Source: Phaseolus vulgaris
Taxonomy: Eukaryota > Streptophyta > Magnoliopsida > Fabales > Fabaceae
NCBI RefSeq assembly: GCF_000499845.2
Contig: NC_023758.2
Location: 26,075,520-26,139,519 of the forward strand
Direction: 5' to 3'
Length of the DNA: 64,000 nucleotides
Every line of letters starts with the position of its first letter. Position 1 is the stretch's first letter. The position numbers were made by a program, and so were the translations under genes. The notes under the pieces were generated by a model that saw nothing but the letters and a program-made list of their open reading frames with translations, searched no databases and was not told the DNA's origin. Positions 34,843 to 45,016 of this stretch are shown one piece after another.

Positions 34843-35992
34843 ATGGCTTCGTCTTCAAGACAAAAATAGAAAAGCAAGGGAAAGCAAACCACTTCTCAAG
34901 GAGTACTAGAAGGTTGGTTCGCTGGAAATGAAGAAGGCATCAATGCCTACATTCACGAGACAAGCAGGAAGCAGATCAACATACCCAAGGTGCTGGATTT
35001 CAACTGGCTGAAATCTGAAAAACTGGTAGAAACAAGGGCTGTGTTGAAGCACCAGAAACTGAAAAAGATGCTGGAATTAACGGGTAATGTTTATCCTGAC
35101 TTGGTTAAGGTGTTTTATACTAACCTCACATTGGATGGGAAAAATGTTGTCTCTTATGTGAAAGGAATTAAGATGAAGATCACAAGTGAGGTGTGGAACG
35201 CTGTGGCTGGAATAAAATATGCTGGACTGAAAGTAGAGAAGGGAAATACCAGTGGAATTTCAGAATTCAACAAGCTGCAATATTATAAGAGTTGCATGAG
35301 GAATCCTACAGAGAGTATAAACAGGTTCCATGCAGGGTTTAGGGTTTAGGGTTTAGGGTCTAGTTGCATACATCATAGCATGGCAACTGATTCCAAGAGG
35401 GACAAACCATGCTGTCTTACATGAAGAGGATCTCATTCTCCTATATTGCATCATGAACCAGATTAAGGTAAACTGGGTGTTCATTGTCAATGAACACATG
35501 CTCAAGTCAAAAAGGTTGGCTGATTACAGATTTCCCTATGCTATTCTTGTTTCCAAATTAATTGATTACTTTGGTGTTGATGTTACAAATGAGAGAAATG
35601 ACCCTATCAAAGCTGTAAATGAGATTGACACTTCAACTCTCACCAAAATGGGTTTTCACAAAATTGAAAACAAGTGGGTGGTTCTCAAGGAGAAGGACTC
35701 TCAAGCAGAACATGAGGATGAGGATGAAGCTGTTCCTATGGATGATGACTCACCTGCTGCCCAATCTGAACATGAGGAAGTTGCTGCAAATGCTATAGTT
35801 GCCTATCAAGGTCCAGAATACCGTGGAGAACCAATGTCCATGTTTGAGAGGCAAGTGTTGTATTGTCTTGATGTAATGTCTGCAGAACAAATGGCACACT
35901 TTGAGACTACTCATGCAAGGTTCCAACACCTTGATAATCAGATTAAAGGGGTTCAGGCACAACTTGCAGAACTTTACTACAAGGATCAGTAG
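34843..35992 (+). pseudogene. third ORF in the envelope position, broken
   Basis: ATG at 34843 (MASSSRQK), then TAG at 34867-34869 where a Gln codon would fit, then open to 35336 (LEGWFAGNEEGINAYIHETS; VKVFYTNLTLDGKNVVSYVK). A telomere-like (AGGGTTT)n at 35334-35359 shifts the frame. The downstream frame resumes (HAVLHEEDLILLYCIMNQIK; RFPYAILVSKLIDYFGVDV) and ends at 35992 with a Gln/Glu-rich tail (GVQAQLAELYYKDQ). Undamaged length would be about 380 residues. It resembles a domain often annotated as a plant transposon protein, found downstream of pol in plant retroelements (remembered, moderate). I see no signal peptide or clear membrane span, so an envelope role is not supported. Confidence 0.65.
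35334..35359 (+). repeat. plant telomere-type repeat (AGGGTTT)3.7
   Basis: Three perfect AGGGTTT units plus AGGGT inside the third ORF. The coding frames on either side differ (phase 1 before, phase 2 after), so gain of one or more 7-base units plausibly caused the frameshift. Confidence 0.9.
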
Positions 35993-36354
35993 TTTTCTGC
36001 TTTTTATGCTTTCTTTATCAGTTGTCAAGTTTCTGTAATGCTGAACAATTTGGTTTTCTGTTTCTGAACTATTATGGTTATGGTTTCTGCTTTATATCCC
36101 TTTATTCCCTATGCTTATATGTTGTTTGATGAATCCAAAGGGGGAGAAAAATAGCTCACCATGCTAGGTGAAGCTAGCTGAAACAGGGAGTTAATTCTGC
36201 ACCTTAAAACCATGTCTTATGCTATGCAATACTGCTGTTTTTTTCTGGTTTAAAATCTGGTGCAGTGCAGGTGCAATTCTGGTTTAAAATCTGGTGTAGT
36301 GCAAGTGCTTAAAGCAACAAAGCTATGAGGTTAGCTATGGGGATTTGTCTCCAT

Positions 36355-36369
36355 CAAACAGGGGGAGAT
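36355..36369 (+). promoter_or_regulatory. polypurine tract of the SIRE-like element
   Basis: AAACAGGGGGAGAT immediately before the 3' LTR start (TGTTGAAGATGG) at 36370. Right position and composition for plus-strand priming. Confidence 0.8.
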
Positions 36370-38177
36370 TGTTGAAGATGGTTGCTGCCCCTTTCAAGAT
36401 TGTGTTTGATGAAGACCTATATGTAGTGTTTGATGAAGACTTTTATGTACATTTCATGTGTATTTTTGCTTTGCTTTAAGTATGTCTTAGTTAGTGCTTA
36501 GAGGTTGTCTAAGAGTAGGCTTTTTGCTGAGTAACTCACCTCATAACCACTGGCCATGTGTTAAGAACAGGCATAAGTTTTCTTAAACTGTTTTTCACAT
36601 GTTTTACACAAAAACACATTTACTGCATAAAAATAAATCTGTTCTTTTCTAAATAAACAGATTCATTTTTTTCACTGATGCCTTGGCTAAGTCTTGTAAA
36701 AATTAGATTTTGTGCATCAGGTATTTTGACTAAGTCTTCTTCTTTTCAAAACGTCTGAGTTTCAAATAGTTAAACTTCCTCTGTTTTCGTTTTGAAAAAT
36801 AAATCTGTTCATCTGTAAATGAATAAATTCTTTTTGTCTCTGGTGCCATGTCAAGCTTAAACGTTTTTCAGTTTTATCTCAGCACCAGAATGGTTGACTA
36901 AGTCTCCTCACTTAACAAATTCTCTAACTGCTTTTGAAAATAAATCTGTTCATTTTATTTTCAATCTGTTCATTTTATAACAGCTTTAACTGTTTTTCAA
37001 AATTCTGTTATAAGTTGGCTTTCTATAAAATGCAAACTTGTTTATGAGATTAATACCAATTCATACATTTGCAAAAACAAGTTTTGACAGCAGAGAGTTA
37101 AGTGTTTGCAAAGGATTAGCATTTGTTCTTCAAAGATTTCGAAAATCACAAAGTGCTTGTTCTTGGTTTGGTTCAAAAGCTTGGTGTGAGGTGCAGCTAC
37201 TGTTCTAGCAATCTTGCCTACTGGTTTAAGGCAGATCTGTGTATCCTCAATCAGGTGTAGTCGTTTCACATCTCTTTCTTGTAATAGTTTGGTTGAACAC
37301 TCTTCTTGATAGGTGTTCTTGAAGAGTGGGTGTGTGTGTATGTTGAAATAGGTTTTTTCAGCAAGAGTACCTAAGTTCTTGTAGGTTTCAAGAACAGTGG
37401 GAATTGTACTTGGTTGTATTGTGTGTTAGTGATTTCCACCTGTTGTTGATGAAGACTGGATGTAGCTCAGTTGAGTGAACCAGTATAATTGCTTGTGTTC
37501 ATTCTCTCTCACTCTCTGCAATTTCGTTTCTGCATAATTGATAAAACAGCAAAGAAATAAATCTGTTCAATTGAAAATAAATCTGTTCTTTCTGGGCACT
37601 GTGCATACTGTTCTTGATTTCTGAAAAAGGTGTTTGAATCTGATAAGAACATATATAATCTGCTAAAAATCATTGGAACAGATTGACTGTGATAGGCTGC
37701 TCAAGAAACTGTCAATGCTATTAATTGAACCTTAAACAAATTGCTTAAAGTTGAAGCTTGCTGTTCTGTGATTCATTGTTCTTAATTTCTGGAAAATTGC
37801 TTGACATCAAGAAGAACACTCATAGTCTGTTAAAAGCCACTGGAACAGCTTGTTTGCAAAGGTCACTCAATTAATTAGCATGCTATCAGTTGAACCTTAA
37901 TCACTTGCTTGAAATTAAAGCTTGCTGTTTTGTGTTTCACTGTTTTTCAAATCTGATATCTGTGTGTGTGCATCTGGAAATTCTCACTGCATAATCTTGT
38001 GATTAACCTAGCGAAATTAAAAGCTTTTCAAACAAAAACAGTGCTGAAATAAATCTGTTCATTTTCATATAAATCGATTTATTTTCTGTAAAACTGTGTT
38101 AAACATTGTTTCTGCGAGAAAGTTTTAAAAGGTCAATTCACCCCCCCTCTTGAACTTTGGCACTATTAAACCCAACA
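36370..38177 (+). repeat. complete 3' LTR (1808 bp)
   Basis: Starts TGTTGAAGATGGTTGCTGCC and ends TTAAACCCAACA, with TG...CA termini. It contains many copies of AAATAAATCTGTTCATTT-like words (about 36630-36660, 36800, 36940-36975, 37555-37590, 38047-38085). Past 38177 it joins minus-strand Ty3 gag-pol directly. Confidence 0.9.
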
Positions 38178-39991
38178 CATAGTCCTTTACCAAATTGTCC
38201 AAACATGTGGGACTATCCTTAGCCGACTCACAGTCAATAGTCCTAGTAATAGCTAAAAAAATAGGCTTTTGAGTAACTATTACCCTTTTAACTTGTTGTG
38301 TGGACATGAGAAGGCTTCTCTTGGAACTTTTTATATCATTTTCTTTCTCTCTCTTTTCTCTCATTTTAACTTGGTCCTCATGTACTTCCTTTGGAGAGAG
38401 ACTTAAGAGTGACTTTGTGCCCATGGAAGTGAAAAGAAATTTTGTTGGTAAAGCCATCATGAAAAACTTTTCTATCAAATTGCCATGGCCTACCTAAAAG
38501 AATATGTGTGGCTTCCATTGGGACAACATCACACAAGACCTCATCTTTATATTTACCAATAGAAAATGTAATGAGGACTTGCTTGTTAACAACAATCTCA
38601 CCTACCTCACTTAACCATTGTAATTTGTAGGGCTTGGCATGAGAGATGGTAGGTAATCCAAGTTTGTCTACCACTCTTGTGCTTGCCACATTAGCACAAC
38701 TCCCCCCATCCACAATCAAAGAGCATACCCTATCATTAATAAGACACCTTGAATGAAAAATATTTTCTCTTTGACTTTCATCAAAAGGTTTTAAAACTTG
38801 TCCAAGCATGCGTCTTATTACCAATAGGTCACCCTCATGTGGGCTTTCACTCTCACTCTCACTTGGGGATCTAGAAGGTGAGGAATGTCTAGAAGATTCG
38901 GACTCATGCTCACTACCACCTACCCCATCATGCATATACATAGTTCGTTTAGTAGGGCAATTAGAAGCAATATGTCCATAGCTTAAGCATTTAAAACACT
39001 TCTTACTAGACGATTTAGGTGGTGATTTAGGCCTAGAATTGGAAGTGGAAGGCTTAGACTCTCTAGATTTGAAAGTAGAGTCCTTAGAAGGGATATTTGA
39101 AAAAGAGTTATTTTTATTTTTCCAAGAAGAGTGGTAGTAGTTATCCTTATAAGAATTTTTGAAAGCATTTTTTCTTGCAAGTTGATTTTCAATTTTACTA
39201 GCAAGGTGCACCACATTTTCCAAAGAAGAATATTCTTGTAACTCTACCACGTCTTGAATGTCCCTTCGAAGGCCACTCTCAAACCTAGCTATCTTAGCTT
39301 CCTCACTCTCATCCATATTAATTCAAATTAAAAGCGTGTCTAGTTGTTTAAAGTAATCATCCACACTTAGCGTGCCTTGATGAAACCGTTGGAGTTTCAA
39401 CATTAGGTCTTTCCTAAAGTGTGGGGGTACGAATCTAGCGCGTAAACATGCTTTCAAATTGTTCCAAGAGACCACGGGCGGCCTCTTGTGTAGGTCAATG
39501 TCCATGAGGTATTGATGCCACCATTGCATGGCATAGTCCAAAAATTCTAAAGAAGCTAACTTAACCCTATGCTCATCCCTAACCCCATTTACATAAAAAA
39601 TTTGGTCAACCTTAGCCTCCCATCCTAAGTATACATTGGGATCACTTTCACCACTAAAACTAGGAAGTTTTACATTAGGAGAACAAGGGTCAGCCACATG
39701 TTGGCGCCTCTCTTCATGGTGATGATGTCTTGGCCTTGGATTGTCTTCATAATAACCATGAGAAGAATGGGAGTGCCTTGAAGAATGCCGAATAGGAGGA
39801 GGAGTTCTTCTCTCACGGTTTTGATGTATTTCTTCTCGGTTTAACTCCAAACTTTGGAGCCGTGCTTCCATCTTCCTTATCACCTCAAGATAGTGAGCAT
39901 TGGATTGCTTGGCATTCTTTAAGTCTTCATAAAGGGCTGCCTTTTGTGGTGAACACAGTTTGGAGGACTCTCCACTAGAGAAATGAGCCAT
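38178..39991 (-). pseudogene. Ty3/gypsy gag-protease, broken and truncated
   Basis: Start at MAHFSSGESSKLC (39991), chosen because an upstream in-frame Met adds only a hydrophobic extension. The gag core runs about 39700-39330, and a TGA at about 39323-39325 interrupts it after DTLLI, then the same frame continues with MDESEEAKIARFESGLR. A zinc knuckle CFKCLSYGHIASNC lies at about 39005-38960, followed by a Ser/Glu-rich linker. The protease-like part has SLIVDGGSCANVASTRVVDK (DGG instead of the usual D-S/T-G) and THILLGRPWQFDRKVFHDG. A one-base frameshift near 38400 (LKSLSP | KEVHEDQV) moves the linker to another frame, which runs until the SIRE-like LTR cuts it off at 38178. Confidence 0.85.
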
Positions 39992-41321
39992 GAGCAGAAA
40001 ATACACAAAAAACAGAAAACAAAACAGTGAAAGAAACTTGTTAGACAATTAAAAGTGAAATATAGGTTGCTGGAAAATGCCCAAGAAAACACTCAAACCA
40101 CTCCAAGAAAAAATTCTGTCCTCAACCAAGCCTTTCTTGTGGAATGGAGTAGCTTCAAGTGAAATATGTCACAGCAAACCAACTTACTTAAGAACAAGTC
40201 TCCACACAACTTTAAGAAGAACAAAAAGACAAGCAAGAAAAGGTGTAAACAATAAAAGATAAACCAAAAACAGAGAGCAATGTATGACAAACTAGAAAGA
40301 ATATGAATGAAAGACAATCAAGAAAATAAGGAACTCAATGAATAAAGAAAGCACACAAAAGAGTCCTAAAGAAAAGTGCTAGAGTAGATTGAAGAAAAAC
40401 AGAAAACAGCTACTGGAAAAAAAAATTTTAATGCAAACTGTGTTATGTTTACAGATTTAACTGGAATGATTGAAAGCGAACTGGAATGTGAAAAATTAAC
40501 CACAGACACTTCAATGTCTTAACTCAATTATGGCACTGGAATGAGGTAAAAACAGTAAGCCAATTGAGAGAAATAAATTTTTCAAAATTGCTGCCCAATT
40601 ACCGTATTCTTTTCGGCAGTATTGTACACTTTCTGTATTTTATTTATCATTTTTTGTGTACTTGGAATTTTTGAGTAATTCTTTTTTCTATGCTTTTTTA
40701 ACACTTTGAAGAATGTAAATCCAAATTTTCACAAATTTCCAGTGAGCCAATTGATTGCAGTAAATTGAAAACAGTAGCACGTTTGTAAGAAAACAGAGTA
40801 TCCTATTTAGGAATGAAAAACAGTATGATGAACTAGCAAAGACATAATGGAATTTGTGTAAAGGAACTTGTATAGAATGAAGATACAAGCATGAACTCAA
40901 ATCTAAAAATGAAAATGCACAAAGGATCAAGCAATAAACTCAAAAAACAGAAAGTAAACCAAAGCAAGAAACAATCAAAGCAATAAAAGTACTACAAGAA
41001 GTAATGACAATTATGGAATAACATGACTAAGACAAAACTTGACATGATTACAAAATTAAAAGACAGATAACAAGATATAACAACAAGTGAAAGGAAGCTT
41101 AAGGTCAGCTCTAGGAAGGAGAATGTCATTCCAAAAGAGCAGTCATACTCATATGAACAATGAGTGCTAGAATCCTTTTCACAAACACATGGTGTAACAA
41201 AAGAAAACAGCAAGAAAACTCAAAATAAATCCTAAAACAGAATGGTAAACAACTTGAATTAAAGAGCTCTTGAAATGTAAAGTGCAATACAACTCAAAAT
41301 TTAAGCAAAAACAAGCCTAGA
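39992..41321 (-). other. leader region of the Ty3/gypsy element
   Basis: About 1.3 kb between primer site and gag start. A-rich on the plus strand, with no coding signal on either strand that I trust. A long untranslated leader fits Ty3 elements. Confidence 0.5.
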
Positions 41322-41333
41322 CTCTAGATACCA
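41322..41333 (-). promoter_or_regulatory. primer binding site of the Ty3/gypsy element
   Basis: Minus strand reads TGGTATCTAGAG from 41333 down, close to TGGTATCAGAGC (initiator tRNA-Met complement), two bases after the presumed LTR end. Confidence 0.65.
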
Positions 41334-41335
41334 CA

Positions 41336-42117
41336 TGATGTGAATGCAACTACAAGAATACATGATTCTTTGACATTCTTAGGAGCAACTTGAGCTGGTC
41401 ATAAATGGCACCTTACTTAGAATTGGATCAATGTTCTAATTCAAGAACTCACCAAGGCTTAGCACCAACCAAAACTCATATGGAAGTCCATATATTGTCA
41501 AATGGAATCAAACACAAGGAATGAAGAACAAGAAATGAAAAGCTGGACAGAATTGAAATGCTAAGCTACTGAACCGAATAGAATCAAAGAAACAAAGCTG
41601 GAAATACAACTTTTAAACGGTGCAAATGAAAGGAAAGACTAGGAAACTAAAAACTACTGAATGAAAATTGAAGAAAAAGGAAGAAGAACACTTATAGAAG
41701 AAGCTTGCTGGACTTTGAGAATTGGAGAAGCCATTCACGCCACTTGGTTCCTTGTTCCAAGATAAGTGATGGAGTGCCGCCACTTGAAGCTCACCATAGC
41801 TCACAAGATAAGGCAAAGGAAGAAGAAGACTCAAGACTCACAATTTCTCTCCAAATTTGAGTATAGTCTCTCTACTATAAAATTCCAATCTGAATTGTGA
41901 AGGACCTAAGCCCTCCTTTTATAGGAGTAAGAGCTGGTCATTTACATAGCTTATTCCCTAAGCTACCCAAAAAACTCCTAAGATCACACCCCCCTTACTA
42001 AGCTCACTCCCCAAGCTTCTAGAATTTGCTAAACTAAAGCCTAAAGATGCTTTTACAAAAGAGGTGTCTCATGTTTCCCTCTAAACACTTTTCTAAACAT
42101 TATTCTATATTATTTAC
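41336..42117 (-). repeat. probable 5' LTR of the Ty3/gypsy element
   Basis: The minus strand starts TGTAAATAATATAG at 42117 and ends TTGCATTCACATCA at 41336. TATAAAAGGAG lies at 41923-41913, giving a U3 of about 195 bases. There is no second LTR for comparison, so the outer boundary is an estimate; the inner one is fixed by the primer site. Confidence 0.55.
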
Positions 42118-42309
42118 AATTTAAAAGAAACTATAAATAGAGATATTTAATATGAAGCCTATTAGTTGAGAGTTTGTAGACTTCTTTATCTTTAGGCTTG
42201 ATCTTCTCTTTGACTTTTTTTAATTTGTGAGAAGACTAGAAGGAAGAACTTCAAATGTGTAGGTGAAAATCCTCTTCCTTCATTAATAAAATCTTCTCCT
42301 AGTTAAAAT
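42118..42309. other. short stretch between the gypsy LTR and a LINE relic
   Basis: Carries a canonical ACTATAAATAG on the plus strand at about 42130-42140, followed by leader-like sequence. Possibly a fragment of another LTR or the outer part of the neighbouring one. No gene seen. Confidence 0.3.
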
Positions 42310-43030
42310 TCTATATAATAACTATCCACACTAAATACCAAATATTGTTGCCCTTCCTACTTAGATGGTACTTAGAATTCCAAAATTAATTATATATTAC
42401 CTCATCTTTCCCTTTAATTTTATTGTGTATCATCTGATAAGTAGATCTTACTAAATACTCTCTGATATCCTCTCCTTTCTAGATCCACTCATCCTCCTTT
42501 TCTCTTTGCATTAAGCATCCTTGAATTAGTTGCATAACCTTCTCTATTGCATGCTTTCTCCCATTCAAACCAATCTCTTCTGCAAGACATATTCTACCCT
42601 CACAGATCTTCATTCCAATTCCTTCGCTATCTTTACGTCCTTTTGATTTGAGTTATTGTATATTCTGGGATATTTATCTTTTAATGATATTTCTCCTATC
42701 CAAACGTCTTTCCAGAACTTAATTTTAGTTCTTGTTTCACCCTTCCATGATATATTACCATCAAACCATATCACTTTTTCTCCATAACAACATATTCTCC
42801 TAAGGTCTCTCCACCACCACCACGATAATGCATTCTTTACTAATATCTAGACTCCTCCACAATCCATAATATTAGAATATATCTATCCATAATATTAGAA
42901 TATATTTATCCATAAACTCTTCTCATCCTTTCCTAACCTCCACTTCATTTACTAAGAAGAACCATATTAAAGCTCCTTCCTTTAACACCTAATAACCCTC
43001 CCTCTTCCTTGCTCTTACAAATACTTGCCT
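42310..43030 (-). pseudogene. LINE reverse-transcriptase C-terminal relic, minus strand
   Basis: Minus strand from 43030: ICKSKEEGGLLGVKGRSFNM then VLLSK, a broken stretch with a 23-bp tandem duplication at about 42870-42915, then WWWWRDLRRICCYGEKVIWF, GNISWKGETRTKIKFW, KDVWIGEISLKDKYPRIY and NNSNQKDVKIAKELE. After a TGA the match continues in shifted frames with CRRDWFEWEK, MQLIQGCLMQREKEDEWI and EYLVRSTYQMIHNK. This is the region between reverse transcriptase and the zinc-binding domain of plant L1-type LINEs. Stops and frameshifts make it dead. Confidence 0.8.
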
Positions 43031-44400
43031 ATTTTATCTATGTTATATATTAAGGTGGTGCACATAATTTATCATAATTAAATGATAAAATTAAAAAAAA
43101 AAAACTTAAGTCTCACAAAAAACCATATGGCGATTTTTATTATGTATTAGAATTTATAATAGATGGCAAGTGGGATTGGTCGAGATCAAGTGCTCCTCAA
43201 AATTGGTAAACCTAGGTTTTCCGAAATTTGTTTAGGAAGAAGAAGGCGTGAGATTCCAATAGTAATATAATATTCTTGACATGAAATTGAGAATGTGAAA
43301 AAGTGAGGTGATTTTATGGTACGGTTAGCTAGGTTGACATTTGGCAATGCATCCATTCAATCTAGGAATGAATGAAAAAGACAAAAACTCACAAGATTTT
43401 TGGTAGCTTTTGATGGAATAATAGTGATATTAAAACATGAAAGTGTGGCTAACACTAGTGCCACTCAACATCAATGTCTTTGCAACTTGCAATTTATTAT
43501 ACTTGTTTTTAGATGACATGTATTTTTATGGGAGACAGTAATGATTGAATGGACAAAATTTTCATGAATAATAATTTTAAAGATATTTAATAAAATTCAA
43601 TACTTAAAATTATTAAACTAAAAATTACTTATTAAATTGGAATTTGATGTGAATTGATCTTCATGTGCAATGCTAAACTAACTTGCAAATTCTTGTATGA
43701 ACAAGTTTCGGCTTTTTTTTTGGTATTGTGGCTGTTAGTTGCTTACTCACTATTTCCTTTAGACTTTTTAAGTTTCTTCTTAATTAATTTAATATTTTTT
43801 ATAATTACATTACCTCCGTTAAAGAAAATTAATGGATATAAAATATCTGTGTATTTATATTAAAATATATTTATTTAACAGAATTTAGACTTTGATTCAA
43901 ATCTAGTATTTATTAATTTCCCTTCACTGTCTTTCTTTCTCTGTTTTTTTTTTTTTGCTTTCTTTCTTTTGCAAGAAGTTGAAGGTAAAAGAGAAGTTCT
44001 TTTGCATTTAATGTACTGTTAATCTGTAGTAATTACTAAATAAGGATATCAATAGAAAAAAATAATGATATTTTGTCTTTTTTTTTCACTGAATGAAATT
44101 TTAAAATATGTTATTCCCTTTCAAACATGTTTGATTCAGCAAGGTGTTCGATTATTCTCGTTAAGCCAATTTCGGTGGGCAAAATAATGAATAAATTAGC
44201 TTTAATAATGTTGAATAGTTTAAATATAAATTTCAAAATAAATACTCCTTGTCAATTTTATATATTCATAATTTTAAAATGAATATTGTTAATGTTGGAT
44301 TTCCCACTTTTATTTCATAGATTTTATTAAATAATGTTTTTTCCTCATTCGTTATCATGAATATTTATACTCAAATTTCTCATAACACACATATTGCATC
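43031..44400. other. AT-rich intergenic DNA, no gene recognised
   Basis: No family resemblance or clear repeat. It ends with ATTGCATC at 44393-44400, the presumed left target duplication of the hAT-like element. Confidence 0.5.
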
Positions 44401-45008
44401 TAGAGAGGATAAAATGGATCAGGCCTAACAGGCGAGCTCGCTGACCCACCATTATTTAAGCGTGGTGGGTTAATTTTTTGAACCTGCCAACTCATATTGA
44501 TCCGGTTTGCCTAACTTGTCAACTCGAAAGGGCAGGACGAGTTATTTTTGACATTTTTAAAGAGAAATCATCATGCTTTTAGAATTAAAATTGGTGGTGA
44601 TCAATATTTTATATAGAACTTTATTTACATTAATCTTTGTATACATCATTTTATTCATTACAGTACTGTTGATATTTACTTTATTTTGTTAAACAGTAAA
44701 CCTTCTTTGATTAGAATATTAAACTTTGATTCAATTTTATTGCTCTTTGCATTTTTATTGTTCAAAAAGTGATATTTGTATTTTTATTGTTCAAAAAGTG
44801 ATATTAATAACTGCAACCAAGCAAAAAGATCCAAAATAAAATAATTGTAAAAAAATAAAAATAAAAAAGTGGCGAGTGATCCCGCCCACCCGAATTACTA
44901 ATTTCAGCCCATATAATCTTGAAGAACCAGTTTATCCTGTCCCACTTTTAACAGACTAATGATAGATTAAGTGAAAACAGGTCAGGATAGTCTATTTTAC
45001 CATCCCTA
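44401..45008. mobile_element. hAT-like non-autonomous element (608 bp)
   Basis: Left end TAGAGAGGATAAAATGGATC; right end reverse-complemented TAGGGATGGTAAAATAGACT. Both fit the plant hAT terminus of the type (C/T)AGGG-x-GG-x-AAAAT. Flanks are ATTGCATC (44393-44400) and ATTATATC (45009-45016), matching at six of eight positions, as expected of an old 8-bp target duplication. The subterminal regions carry GACCCACC/CCCGCCCACCCG and CAGGTCAGGATAG words. There is no transposase. An internal TTCAAAAAGTGATATT duplication lies at about 44762-44806. Confidence 0.65.
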
Positions 45009-45016
45009 ATTATATC

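Larger units (their letters stand above)
29074..38177 (+). mobile_element. SIRE/Maximus-like Copia retrotransposon with truncated 5' LTR
   Basis: Order: partial 5' LTR (29074-29619), primer site, gag (29670-31301), pol (31336-34434), an extra third ORF in the envelope position (34843-35992), polypurine tract and full 3' LTR (36370-38177). A third ORF after pol and an LTR longer than 1 kb are characteristic of the SIRE/Maximus lineage of Copia. All three coding regions carry stops or frameshifts. The 5' LTR matches only 37630-38177 of the 3' LTR, so 1.26 kb is missing from its front. By eye about 10 differences occur in about 546 shared bases, which suggests a young insertion. Confidence 0.9.
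38178..42117 (-). mobile_element. Ty3/gypsy retrotransposon, 5' part only, minus strand
   Basis: From right to left: probable 5' LTR (41336-42117), primer site, leader of about 1.3 kb, gag and protease (39991 down to 38178). Reverse transcriptase, RNase H, integrase and the 3' LTR are absent because the SIRE-like LTR begins at 38177. The gag type (WEAKVDQIFYVNGVRDEHRV; WWHQYL; ARFESGLRRDIQDVVELQEY) is that of a widespread plant Ty3/gypsy group. Confidence 0.85.
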
